Of a stretch of DNA of 64,000 nucleotides, positions 17,815 through 25,954 are shown piece after piece. This DNA is from CAVZTX01 sp963778375. GTDB lineage: Bacteria > Chloroflexota > Ktedonobacteria > Ktedonobacterales > Ktedonobacteraceae. The position numbers and the translations under genes were made by a program. Location: positions 124,001-188,000 of the forward strand of contig CAVZTX010000001.1 of NCBI GenBank assembly GCA_963778375.1. The letters are read 5' to 3'. How positions within the stretch are numbered: the stretch's first letter is position 1; each line of letters starts with the position of its first letter. Below the pieces are notes generated by a model. The model did no database searches, had not been told where the DNA came from, and saw only the letters and a program-made list of their open reading frames with translations.

Positions 17815-18741
17815 TTGCCCTATAGATGGCTCTCTCGCATGCCTATTGCACGGGCATTAGTGGTTGAGCCGGAATTGCTTTTCATGGATGAGCCATTCAG
17901 CGCGTTGGATGTACTTACGGCTGCCAACTTGCGTAAGGAGTTGCTTGGACTGTGGCAAGCGCGCAGTATGCCAACTCGAACGATACTGATGGTCACGCAT
18001 AACATTGACGAGGCGGTGAGTATGGCCGACCGTATTCTTGTATTAGGGGCGAATCCCGGGCATATCCGTGTGGAACTGCCTGGGCTTCTCCCAGAGCAAC
18101 GAACAGGGCAGTCTAAGGAACATACGGAGATGGTCGATCTCATCTATCGCATTATGACTAGCCCTCAGGAAGATGTGAACGCTTTGCTTTCAACAAGCGC
18201 TCCGCAGGCTAAGACCGGCCCGCTGATACCCACGACACTGCGCCCTTACCAGGCCCTTCCGCATGTTTCGATTGGAGATGTAACGGGACTGATAGAGTTG
18301 GTTCACGCACGGGGAGATCGCGAGGATCTCTATCAGATTGGTCGTCATCTCAACCTGGAGGTAGATGATTTGCTCCCACTGGTTGAGGCGGCGGACCTGC
18401 TGGACCTGGCAGATACGGAAGAAGGTGACCTGGTATTAACCGAACAGGGCAAGGCTTTTGCTGAGGCAGGTGTGTTGGAAGAGAAGAAGGTCTTCCGCGA
18501 TCAGGCACTCGCTCATATCAGTATTCTGCGCCAGATTGTGCATGCGCTGGAAACGGCACCTGGACATACATTGCCAGAAGAGTACTTTTTGAGTCTCATG
18601 GAAACACACTTTAACGAGGAGGAGGCGCAGGCACAACTGGATACGGCAATTAACTGGGGGCGCTATGCTGAACTGTTTACGTTCCAGGATGACCGTGGCA
18701 TATTCAAGTTGGAAGAGGCGGAAACAGCAGAAGTAGTGTAG
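17815..18741 (+). pseudogene. N-terminally truncated NitT/TauT-type ABC ATPase with AAA-associated C-terminal domain
   Basis: The 308-residue frame begins at TTG (or ATG at 17839) in the middle of an ABC nucleotide-binding domain. IARALVVEPELLFMDEPF is Walker B, followed by the D-loop SALD and the switch His in LMVTHNIDEA. The Walker A loop, Q-loop and LSGG signature are absent. The C-terminal 190 residues match the AAA-associated domain found on nitrate/sulfonate-type ATPases (DVTGLIELVHARGDREDLYQ). Alone it cannot bind ATP normally. The lost half would have lain where the APC permease now ends, so a deletion or insertion joined the two genes. A remaining role for the C-terminal domain is possible but not shown. 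Confidence 0.75.
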
Positions 18742-18873
18742 AGCAGGCATTAACGGATTTTGCCGATCAAACAGGCTGTTGACGTTATTTTGTGATATAT
18801 GGTACCATCTTGGAAGGAAGCCGTTAGTATAGAGGCTTCTTTGAGGGGATGTATTATTTCCTAAAAGAGCTGC

Positions 18874-19923
18874 ATGGCTTCGGTTGCCCACTTGCCACCG
18901 AAGCGAGGATCGAAAGACGTGGAAATATCGACTTGGCGTGAACTATTGCGAAGTCTCACCAGTGATCCTTCCGAACGTGAGCGTATTGCTACGGCAGCGG
19001 AAGTACGGTCAATTACTTTGACTCGTTGGATTAATGGAGATTCGCGCCCGCGGCCAGCAAATCTCAGTCAATTGATCCGCGCTATCCCAGCGCAGCATCA
19101 AAGACAATTCCAGGAACTCCTTGAGAAAGAGGAAGGTCCTCTATCTGTCCTTCTCACAAGAGAAACATATCAGCCCGAAGAGATTCCTTTTGCGCTAGTT
19201 GATGAGATCCTGCGAACTCGCTCCAATACGCCCGATCCTCTACAATTCTGGGCGATCAGCCGCATGATTTTGCAGCATGCGCTCAGGCACCTTGATCCTG
19301 AGCCATTAGGAATGGCAATAAAGGTGGTGTGCTGCATGCCTCCAGCAAGGGATGGCAAAATTCATAGTCTGCGAGAGGTGACAGGCTACGGAACATCCCC
19401 CTGGCAGAACAATCTGGAACACGAGACGATGTTCCTGGGTGTAGAGTCTCTCTCTGGATACGTAGTAACAACCTGCCAACCTGCAACCATTGCTTCCCTG
19501 CTCAACCCTACGGCCCCCATCCCTTCACAGCGAGTGGAGCCTGAAGTAAGCGCGGCTGCCGCACCACTTCTAGATGGGGGGCGAGTCGCGGGTTGTCTCT
19601 TATTCTCGAGCACGCAACCCAATTATTTTGCACCCCGCTTTAAGCAGGTGCAAAGCTACACTAACTTAATGACGCTGGCGTTCGATTCGAAGCAGTTCTA
19701 TTCGACTGCACTCTTCGATCTGAAGGTTATGCCGCCGCTGGCTGAGCAGCAAAAGCACATCGCGAGTTTGCAGCAGGTTGTACAGAAGATTATGCGAACT
19801 TCCTTGCGCAAGGAAGAGCCTATAACCTATGTTCAGGCGGAACAATTAGGCTGGCAACAGATCGAGGATGCTCTACTGCGTTTGACAGAGTCGAGAGATA
19901 CAGCAACGATATATAAAGAATAG
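18874..19923 (+). CDS. Helix-turn-helix regulator with GAF-like sensory domain
   Basis: The first 75 residues of this 349-residue protein look like an XRE-type helix-turn-helix (AAEVRSITLTRWINGDSRPR with a turn before the recognition helix). Residues about 120-300 form a GAF-like domain (LREVTGYGTSPWQNNLE, then SAAAAPLLDGGRVAGCLLFSS, the usual last GAF strands). This combination is common in Ktedonobacteria-type genomes. Ligand unknown. It ends 13 bp before a methyltransferase gene and likely forms an operon with it. A weak hairpin GAAGCC/GGCTTC lies upstream at 18817-18839. Confidence 0.72.
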   Translation: MASVAHLPPKRGSKDVEISTWRELLRSLTSDPSERERIATAAEVRSITLTRWINGDSRPRPANLSQLIRAIPAQHQRQFQELLEKEEGPLSVLLTRETYQPEEIPFALVDEILRTRSNTPDPLQFWAISRMILQHALRHLDPEPLGMAIKVVCCMPPARDGKIHSLREVTGYGTSPWQNNLEHETMFLGVESLSGYVVTTCQPATIASLLNPTAPIPSQRVEPEVSAAAAPLLDGGRVAGCLLFSSTQPNYFAPRFKQVQSYTNLMTLAFDSKQFYSTALFDLKVMPPLAEQQKHIASLQQVVQKIMRTSLRKEEPITYVQAEQLGWQQIEDALLRLTESRDTATIYKE

Positions 19924-19936
19924 AAGGAGTGTTCAT

Positions 19937-20824
19937 ATGGCATCCGTTCCAGAGCCATTACGGCCAACAAAGACAGATAATAGTTATTTTATTCAGGACA
20001 GTGGGGCAGAGCTTGCACGGCTTGTGGAGCAGGAGCGTGCCTTCGAAAAGGCTCTTGGTGGATTATTGCCAGAACACTCTGATCAGGATGCATTTGTGGC
20101 TCCATTTCGCCGCGTGCTTGATATTGCTTGTGGATCGGGGGGGTGGGCCCTTACGTTGGCACAGACCTATCCTCACCTGGAGATTCAGGGATTTGATATC
20201 GACGAACGAATGATTGACTATGCCAATTCACAAGCCAGAGTAGGCAGGTTGGAGAATGCTTCTTTTCTCGTGAATGATGCTCGCAAGCCACTAGATTATC
20301 CTAGTGATAGCTTTGATCTGGTAAATGCTCGCTGGATGGCTGTTATTGGAGCCGCTGCATGGCCAGCCACGGTCAAGGAGATGGTACGTATCACACGGCC
20401 CGGAGGGATCATCCGTCTGACCGAGAGCGAAGATTTCAGCATTACCAACAGCCCCGCATTTGAACGCTGGAGCCAGTTGATGATGGAGGCGTTCAAACGC
20501 AGCGGGGTAGCTTTTTCTCCTAGCGGTCGAACCTGTGGCCAAACGGTGATGTTGAATCGTTTTCTGCACAAGGCAGGATGCCAGAATATCCAGCATAAGG
20601 TATTTGCCATCAATTGGTCAGTGGGCGCTGATGATCATGCTCCAATGGTTGAAGATCACCTTGCCATTCTAAAATTGACGCAACCGTTCCTTCTCAAATT
20701 AGGAATAGCCACCCAGGGAGAAATCGACCGTTTATACTCCGAGGCCGAGATACAAATGCACCTGGATGATTTCTGTGCACTCTGGTATTTGTACACGATA
20801 TGGGGCGAAAAGCCAGCAGGTTAG
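19937..20824 (+). CDS. Class I SAM-dependent methyltransferase
   Basis: This 295-residue methyltransferase has motif I VLDIACGSGGWAL (about 58-70), motif II with FDIDERMIDYA, the post-motif FDLVNARWM and motif III RITRPGGIIRLTE. The fold is the usual Rossmann type; the C-terminal 100 residues are helical and probably shape the substrate site. The substrate is not identifiable. AAGGAG at 19923-19928 supports the start at 19937. It is co-directional with the upstream HTH-GAF regulator, which may control it. A hairpin repeat begins at the stop codon. Confidence 0.9.
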   Translation: MASVPEPLRPTKTDNSYFIQDSGAELARLVEQERAFEKALGGLLPEHSDQDAFVAPFRRVLDIACGSGGWALTLAQTYPHLEIQGFDIDERMIDYANSQARVGRLENASFLVNDARKPLDYPSDSFDLVNARWMAVIGAAAWPATVKEMVRITRPGGIIRLTESEDFSITNSPAFERWSQLMMEAFKRSGVAFSPSGRTCGQTVMLNRFLHKAGCQNIQHKVFAINWSVGADDHAPMVEDHLAILKLTQPFLLKLGIATQGEIDRLYSEAEIQMHLDDFCALWYLYTIWGEKPAG

Positions 20825-20849
20825 GACAGGCACAAGGCACTGTCCCTAC
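20824..20849 (+). repeat. CAAGG-loop hairpin repeat, CCCTAC-tail family
   Basis: GGACAG-GCACAAGG-CA-CTGTCC then CTAC. It begins at the last base of the methyltransferase stop codon and lies one base before the end of the convergent YbjQ-type gene, so it fills the whole gap. Confidence 0.65.
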
Positions 20850-21677
20850 TTAATCGTTGAGCAAGAGTGAAAGTGATGGTGGGGGTACCTGGTGGTCAAC
20901 CGAGATCGGAGTGACAGCGGTACCTACGGCAAAGAACTCAATGACGTGCGAACCCCAACCATGATTGCGCTCATTAATCTGTGCACCAACAATGCCCTGC
21001 GCATTTAAGCTGATGGCCTCGGCTTGCATGCGCTCCATAGCAAGTTCGCGTGCGTCATAGAGGGCCTGTGTATAGTTAGTCATCTCAACATTCTGGCCAA
21101 CCTGCTTGAACCATTGCCCCAAGCCCTGGTGAGCTACGTGATAAACGCAGCTACCCATCACCATACCTACCGGGCGATAACCAGTCTGGAGCAAGGTCCA
21201 GAAATCTTGTCCGGAGAGGTCAGAGGTAAACGGCATACCATGGGCGTTGCGAAAGTGCTGGCCGCTGCGCGAACGAATAGCTGTGCCAATCGCCACAAAT
21301 TCGGCCAGCAATTCGCCCCACTCGTGTCGTGTGACTTCTAATCGCACACCGACAATGCCATCGGCACCGAGCGCGTTGGCTTCCTCCTCCATACGTGTCA
21401 TAGCTAGCTCACGTGCATGGTACATGGCCTGGGATAGGACGTTCACTTCCTGGTTCTGTCGCCAGCCAGCAAACTGGAATCCGATATGGTAGATGGAACT
21501 GCCCACTACGAGGCCAACGGGGTCAAAGCCCGCCTCGCGTACCAATAGAAATTCGTTGACACTCAGGTCACTGGTAAAAAGTCCTTTGTGGGTTGCGTCG
21601 CTATGCATTAAATCCAGACGCTCACGTGCGTGGACTGGCAGGTCGTTATTGTCCTGTGGTGGCATTTGACTGGACAT
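20850..21677 (-). CDS. Tandem YbjQ/UPF0145 (heavy-metal-binding-domain-like) protein
   Basis: This 275-residue protein holds two copies of the YbjQ (UPF0145) fold. The first is SDLSVNEFLLVREAGFDPVG to VAIGTAIR, about 37-133. The second is SDLSGQDFWTLLQTGYRPVG to FAVGTAV, about 150-258. Each has ARELAMxRMxxEA and GADGIVGV-type segments. YbjQ monomers are usually about 105 residues and assemble as pentamers, so a fused pair is unusual. Function of the family is unproven. It is the last gene of a minus-strand cluster with a broken paralogue and a 133-residue protein, divergent from a PspA homologue. Confidence 0.82.
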   Translation of the reverse strand: MSSQMPPQDNNDLPVHARERLDLMHSDATHKGLFTSDLSVNEFLLVREAGFDPVGLVVGSSIYHIGFQFAGWRQNQEVNVLSQAMYHARELAMTRMEEEANALGADGIVGVRLEVTRHEWGELLAEFVAIGTAIRSRSGQHFRNAHGMPFTSDLSGQDFWTLLQTGYRPVGMVMGSCVYHVAHQGLGQWFKQVGQNVEMTNYTQALYDARELAMERMQAEAISLNAQGIVGAQINERNHGWGSHVIEFFAVGTAVTPISVDHQVPPPSLSLLLND

Positions 21678-21710
21678 TGGTTGTTACTCCTTTGGCCGAT
21701 AAATCGGCGG

Positions 21711-21775
21711 TGGTCGCGATAAATCGGGCCCTACAGATGGTAGATACATCGGCGGTGAGCACGATGAATCGGCCC
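21711..21775. repeat. Cluster of GATAAATCGG-type hairpin repeats
   Basis: Three related units (CGATAAATCGG, CGATAAATCGGGCCCTACA, CACGATGAATCGGCCC) lie between the two YbjQ-type genes. One carries the CCCTACA tail seen on other hairpins in the window. Confidence 0.5.
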
Positions 21776-22741
21776 TTATCCCTTTATAGTAAGTTCGCGT
21801 GTTTCGCCTCGGCTTGCGGGGCGAAGGTCGGTGAAAGTGAGTGTTGGTTTTGGCGATGGAATGACGTGGTCTTTGCGCTGAGCTGTGATGGCGGTTCCGA
21901 CTACCGAGAAATGCACGTAGAGATCACGATAGCTTGTGTGAGTCGGTTCGCTCTCATACTCATACATTTGTTTGTAATACCCGATATGCACACCAACGAT
22001 ACCAACAGCCCTGAGCTTGCGAGCCATACTCTCGGCACGGCTCACAGCGAGGCCGCGAGCATCATAAACTGCCTGGGTATACTCGCCAATCTCCTGGTTA
22101 TACCAACTTCGCAGACGTTAATTCAAATCCCAGCCGGAGGAGACGGCATAAGAGCAGTAGCCGGTCACAAGGCCAACCGGATAATAGCCTGCCGAGAGCA
22201 AGGTCCAAAACTCCTGGCCTGAGAGGTCGCTGAGAAAGGGGTGGGCGGGTGGCGAAACGTTTGGGAGACGGATGGCTGTCCCGATGGCTGTATATTCCAT
22301 CAAGTTCGCTCCCCACTCGTACTCACGTGTAGTAAGCCGCACTCCGATAACCCCATGTGCTTTGAGTATAGTTGCTTCCTGCTCCAGCCTGCCAAGGGCG
22401 AGTTGGGCTGCGTGCTGGTGGGCATTGGAAAGTGTTGTCAATTCGTATAAATTGCTATAACTGGAGTAGCTGCGGGTATATTGCCAGCCAGTCTGATAAA
22501 TGGAACTGCCCATTACCTGGCTCAAAGGAATATAGCCCGCGTTACGTGTGAGTAAAAATTCGTTGGTGCTCAGATCGCTGGAAAAGAGTGGATGACCTGC
22601 GGCTGTTTCTTCTTGCAGCCGACGTATCGCTTGGGTAGGCAAACCACCTGACTCTAGCGAACGGCGACTTGCTTCGGCTTCCTGCAGTTCCTGCATCAGT
22701 CGCTGCTGGTCTTCCGGTGACGATCGTTTCCAAAAAGGCAT
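21776..22741 (-). pseudogene. Second tandem YbjQ/UPF0145 paralogue interrupted by an in-frame stop
   Basis: The frame opens with MPFWKRSSPEDQQRL and a helical leader, then a first YbjQ domain (SDLSTNEFLLTRNAGYIPLS to YTAIGTAIR) and the start of a second (SDLSGQEFWTLLSAGYYPVG). A TAA at 22118-22120 follows YAVSSGWDLN. The same frame continues without shift as RLRSWYNQEIGEYTQAVYD and ends at 21776 with HFSVVGTAIT, so one nonsense codon splits a 321-residue gene. Residues 1-207 could still be made as a one-and-a-half-domain protein. A weak CGATAAATCGG-type repeat cluster (21711-21775) separates it from the intact paralogue. Confidence 0.8.
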
Positions 22742-22780
22742 TCGTGCCTCCTTTTTCTAAATCCGCGTGGCTGATGGTTG

Positions 22781-23182
22781 TTAGATCAGGAAGCGTTCAA
22801 GTGCAGCACGGGCTTGAGCGCTTTGGGCGGCTGTCTGAGCTAATCCGCTTGCAAGCTCATCAATCCATTGTTCTATGGATAATTGTTCGGTTTTGAGTAC
22901 AATACCGCGTACCACTTTTGCACGCAGGGCTTGCAGCGGCCCCTGTCGGTCTCTGCTAATGCGATATTGATATTCACCCAGGGTGACGATAATCTCTTTC
23001 ACGGGATGCTCGCGTGAGAACAGGCCACTATGACGTGTCACGATGGTCTGATTGGGCAATGAGCCTTCCAGTTTGGTGGCGAGGGCCTCCAAGAACGCTT
23101 TTACATCCGTGCTATCTGCACGCAACGAGGCGGCAAACATTTCCATTCGCAGTGGTTCACTCAGTTCATCATTCATCCGCAT
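22781..23182 (-). CDS. Conserved hypothetical protein upstream of the YbjQ pair
   Basis: This 133-residue soluble protein has no recognised domain. It shows an N-terminal helix, a beta-rich middle (IVTRHSG...VKEIIVTLGEYQYRIS) and a C-terminal Ala/Gln-rich helix (ELASGLAQTAAQSAQARAAL). No signal or membrane segment is seen. It ends 39 bp before the broken YbjQ paralogue and is first in that cluster, so the genes are probably co-transcribed. It is divergent from the PspA-like gene with 370 bp between, much of it a hairpin repeat. An internal ATG at 23176 is an alternative start. Function unknown. Confidence 0.7.
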   Translation of the reverse strand: MRMNDELSEPLRMEMFAASLRADSTDVKAFLEALATKLEGSLPNQTIVTRHSGLFSREHPVKEIIVTLGEYQYRISRDRQGPLQALRAKVVRGIVLKTEQLSIEQWIDELASGLAQTAAQSAQARAALERFLI

Positions 23183-23273
23183 CTTTCTCCTTCTGAGATG
23201 ACCAGGGTAAATAATGTTACCTTACGTCGTCGATATTATAGCACGATGCATTCTTCAAACGAAGATTGAAATG

Positions 23274-23375
23274 CGGCCTGCAACGACACTACCGAATGGT
23301 TCTTATGCAGACCGGCAACGACACTCTCGTGTCTAGCTTCGCTCAGCCGGTCTGAGAGGAAGTGCCAGCAGGCCG
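23274..23375. repeat. Long nested hairpin repeat (CGGCCTGC/GCAGGCCG family)
   Basis: Outer arms CGGCCTGC (23274-23281) and GCAGGCCG (23368-23375) enclose an inner hairpin AGACCGGC/GCCGGTCT (23309-23316, 23346-23353) that itself contains GACACTCTCGTGTC. It lies between the YbjQ cluster and the PspA-like gene. Confidence 0.7.
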
Positions 23376-23552
23376 AAATGAACGAATGCTTTTCAAAAAT
23401 TTGGGTCAGCCAGAATCTCTGCGTTTATGTTATCATAATGAGAGGAACGTAATGCTCATATCATTATCAAGTAAATGAAGCAATCAAGAAACCGGCGAGT
23501 GACAATAAGCATCGCTCCGCCGTTTGTTGTTCGCCTGATAGGAGGAACATAT

Positions 23553-24314
23553 ATGGGTTTTTTTTCACGACTGGCGACGTTTTTTCGTATCCGCGCCAAT
23601 GCCGCGTTGGATAAGGCTGAAGACCCTGGACAGGTTATGGATTATTCGTACAGCAAGCAGCTCGAACAATTGCAAAACTTGCGGCGCTCGATTGCAGATG
23701 TTGTGACAAACGAGAAGCGGCTTGAGATGCAGCAGTCGCAAATTCAGCAGCAGAGCAATAAACTGGATGCACAGGCGATGCAGGCATTGCAGGCTAACCG
23801 CGAAGATCTGGCTCGGTTGGCACTGCAACGGAAAGAGGCCCTGGTAATCCAGCTCAATGGTTTTGAACAGCAGATTGCTCAGTTGCGCGCGCAAGAGGAG
23901 CGGCTGCTTTCAATGGAACGCACCATTTCAGCTCGCGTAGAGGCGTTCCGTACGCAAAAGGAAATGGTCAAGGCTCAATATGGTGCGGCGCAAGCGCAGG
24001 TGAAGATCAACGAAACGGTTACCGGCATCTCGCAGGAAATGAGTGAGATGAATCTGGCTATGCAGCGGGCGCAGGATAAAGTGCTCTCGATGCAGGCACG
24101 CGCTAATGCTATGGATACACTGATCGAGCAAGGTGCGCTTGGTGAGCAGGGATTGCTGGGTCCAGGCTCATCCGGTGATACGCTTGATCGCGAGTTGCAA
24201 CAGATTTCGGCCCAACAGAATGTCGATGCACAGTTGCAAGCGATGAAACAGCAAATGCAGCTTGGTGGCCCAAATCCCCAACAACGACAACTCGAGGGGC
24301 CTGATTCACAATGA
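23553..24314 (+). CDS. PspA/IM30 family membrane-stress protein
   Basis: This 253-residue PspA/Vipp1-type coiled coil begins MGFFSRLATFFRIRANAALD, the amphipathic membrane-binding helix. Long heptad segments follow (MDYSYSKQLEQLQNLRRSI to about residue 190) and then a Gln-rich tail. Members polymerise on damaged membrane to keep the proton gradient. The start at 23553 is chosen because GGAGG is 7 bp upstream; the longer frame from 23475 has no conserved N-terminus. It is divergent from the YbjQ cluster. An ATG overlapping its stop (ATGA at 24311) opens a 74-codon frame that looks like a truncated next gene. Confidence 0.9.
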   Translation: MGFFSRLATFFRIRANAALDKAEDPGQVMDYSYSKQLEQLQNLRRSIADVVTNEKRLEMQQSQIQQQSNKLDAQAMQALQANREDLARLALQRKEALVIQLNGFEQQIAQLRAQEERLLSMERTISARVEAFRTQKEMVKAQYGAAQAQVKINETVTGISQEMSEMNLAMQRAQDKVLSMQARANAMDTLIEQGALGEQGLLGPGSSGDTLDRELQQISAQQNVDAQLQAMKQQMQLGGPNPQQRQLEGPDSQ

Positions 24315-24448
24315 GTCTGTTAGAGGAAGTGGGAAGCAGTCCACATGGGATGGACCGTGCGCTCTTGCAGCTTACGCAGGCGGGTAAGTTTAAGCGTGTG
24401 AGGAGTGTGGCGATTGGCGATCTTGTTGGCTGCGATATCCCCTTCTCA

Positions 24449-24660
24449 TCATCCTCTAACCACTCGCCAAACCTGCGGCCCAACATGTGGAAGACTATCC
24501 AGTGGAAGCATTCCACCAGCAACGGTTGCCTCTGAACCCGTAAACACATCGCGTAATTGCACCGCATCAGGTATGCTGGCATAGCGAACAGGCAGCGTTT
24601 TTAATCCATCGGATGCGCGATGGGCTACGATAAGCAGGCGTTCATGAGGAGCTTCGCGCG
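24449..24660 (-). pseudogene. Remnant of a glycoside hydrolase (GH13-like) C-terminal domain
   Basis: The minus strand encodes ERLLIVAHRASDGLKTLPVR followed by YASIPDAVQLRDVFTG, EATVAGGMLPLDSLP and VGPQVWRVVRG, then TGA at 24449-24451. This pattern (short beta strands, LPYA.IPDAVQLRDLFTG and a final VWRVV) matches the C-terminal beta-sandwich of alpha-amylase-type enzymes as I know them. No catalytic barrel is present. The fragment abuts the truncated frame that overlaps the PspA stop, so two gene pieces meet here. A profile search would be needed to confirm the family. Confidence 0.45.
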
Positions 24661-24674
24661 CTCCCCTGTCGCAA

Positions 24675-24700
24675 GGGCAACCGCAAGGGATTGTCCCTAC
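24675..24700 (+). repeat. CAAGG-loop hairpin repeat ending in a gene's stop codon
   Basis: GGGCAA-CCGCAAGGGA-TTGTCC then CCTAC. The CTA at 24697-24699 is, on the minus strand, the TAG stop of the DUF5808 gene. Confidence 0.65.
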
Positions 24701-24978
24701 ATTTTATACGAGGGGTGCAGTAGGGAATAGAAGTTGATGGTCCAACCTATGCCAAAGGCGTGAGGTACGAGTAGACGGGAGTCATTGGGATTCCAGAACG
24801 TGTTACGCACCTTCTCAATCGTAGGTATACGAAAGTCGTAGGGAAAGCCTGCAACGATGCCATGCCATGTGCGTTCCTGGGGTGGTCGACTCAGTTGATC
24901 TCGAATAGCTGCGCCAACCAATACTGTTATCAGCGTACTAATGATGAAATTTCCGAACCTGTTCTTCTTGCGTGCCAT
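24697..24978 (-). CDS. DUF5808-type small membrane-anchored protein
   Basis: This 93-residue protein has one N-terminal membrane helix (FGNFIISTLITVLVGAAI) and then a conserved block (RTWHGIVAGFPYDFRIPTIE, VRNTFWNPNDSRLLVPHAFG, GWTINFYSLL). I recognise it as the DUF5808 type, which is found in actinobacteria and Chloroflexota with no known role. The stop codon lies inside a hairpin repeat, so the last residues (HPSYKM) may be acquired. It is transcribed alone, away from the CDP-alcohol transferase gene. Confidence 0.7.
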   Translation of the reverse strand: MARKKNRFGNFIISTLITVLVGAAIRDQLSRPPQERTWHGIVAGFPYDFRIPTIEKVRNTFWNPNDSRLLVPHAFGIGWTINFYSLLHPSYKM

Positions 24979-25071
24979 GACGTTTCATTCCTTTACACTC
25001 AAGACATTTGTAGGGATTCAGCCACTTACATAATACGTTTCTGCCATTCATAGTGCAAGTCTCTACAACGC

Positions 25072-25095
25072 GTGGGCAGAAGGCCCCACTCCTAC
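25072..25095 (+). repeat. Short hairpin repeat with TCCTAC tail
   Basis: GTGGG-CAGAAGGC-CCCAC followed by TCCTAC, in the gap between two divergent genes. Similar in layout to the CCCTAC-tail hairpins. Confidence 0.45.
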
Positions 25096-25180
25096 TAGCA
25101 GATGAATCTAGGACGTGTTATACTCACTTTATTGGATAGGTTACTCATACAACTGGTGCGAGTATTAAGAGGGGTGGGAA

Positions 25181-25954
25181 ATGGCCAACAAGACACAAAG
25201 GCAGCGGCAAGCGCAGTCTGACATCATTGTGCCGTCACTTGTGGAGCATTTTCGGTGGCTACAGGCCCGCGCCTTTGCTGTCCACCTCTATACCGCAAGT
25301 GGTGCTGTATTAGCCTTACTGATTGTGGTGGCAGCTTCTCAAGGTAAGGTTGTTGCGGCTCTATGGCTTGGGTTGGCCGCGCTCATCATCGATAGCACGG
25401 ATGGCACACTAGCACGCCGCTTCCATGTGAGTGAGATATTGCCCTGGTTCGATGGCCGACGCCTTGATGATATCGTCGATTATCTCACCTATGTCTTCGC
25501 CCCCATACTCTTGCTCTGGAGCAACCATAACCTCCCTGCTGGTGCGGGAGGTATCATTCTGGCTGCGCTACCACTACTGGCATCCAGTTATCAGTTCTGT
25601 CGAGTGGACGCCAAGACTGAGGATTACTTCTTTCTGGGGTTCCCTAGTTACTGGAATATTGTGGCCTTCTACATCATTATCTTTCAATTGCCTCCGGTCG
25701 CTGTTACTGGCATCCTATTGATTTGCTCTATTCTGGTCTTCATACCGGTTCGCTACCTTTATCCCTCGCGTACGCTCCAGTTTCGTCGGCTGACGCTCAT
25801 GCTGACCGGTCTCTGGCTGTTGAGCTATGCGCTGGTCTTGCTGCAAATGCCCCATCCTCAGCATTTCCTGATGTATTTCTCCCTCTTCTACATGTTCTAC
25901 TATGTCGTTCTGAGCCTTTACCTTAACTATCTCCGGCTTCAAGCGAGCACATAA
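25181..25954 (+). CDS. CDP-alcohol phosphatidyltransferase, phosphatidylcholine-synthase-like
   Basis: This 257-residue integral membrane enzyme has about eight helices. The family signature D-x2-D-G-x2-A-R-x(12)-G-x3-D-x3-D is complete: DSTDGTLARRFHV, then FDGRRLDDIVDY (about 70-102). The N-terminal ARAFAVHLYTASGAV and the spacing resemble bacterial phosphatidylcholine synthase (Pcs), which joins CDP-diacylglycerol and choline. Specificity for choline rather than another alcohol cannot be proven here. The last 240 bp overlap a convergent glycosyltransferase frame. Together with the cyclopropane synthase further on, this stretch suggests phospholipid remodelling. Confidence 0.82.
   Translation: MANKTQRQRQAQSDIIVPSLVEHFRWLQARAFAVHLYTASGAVLALLIVVAASQGKVVAALWLGLAALIIDSTDGTLARRFHVSEILPWFDGRRLDDIVDYLTYVFAPILLLWSNHNLPAGAGGIILAALPLLASSYQFCRVDAKTEDYFFLGFPSYWNIVAFYIIIFQLPPVAVTGILLICSILVFIPVRYLYPSRTLQFRRLTLMLTGLWLLSYALVLLQMPHPQHFLMYFSLFYMFYYVVLSLYLNYLRLQAST

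Noticed and set aside
21593..22222. 209-codon plus frame
   Set aside because: Antisense of the YbjQ genes; both genes show conserved domains on the other strand.
24311..24535. 74-codon plus frame overlapping the PspA stop
   Set aside because: The ATGA overlap is suggestive, but only the first 40 residues look protein-like and the rest is antisense of the GH relic; listed as a finding only.
24109..24582. 157-codon minus frame after PspA
   Set aside because: The GH13-like relic motif lies in a different phase; this frame has no homology that I can see.
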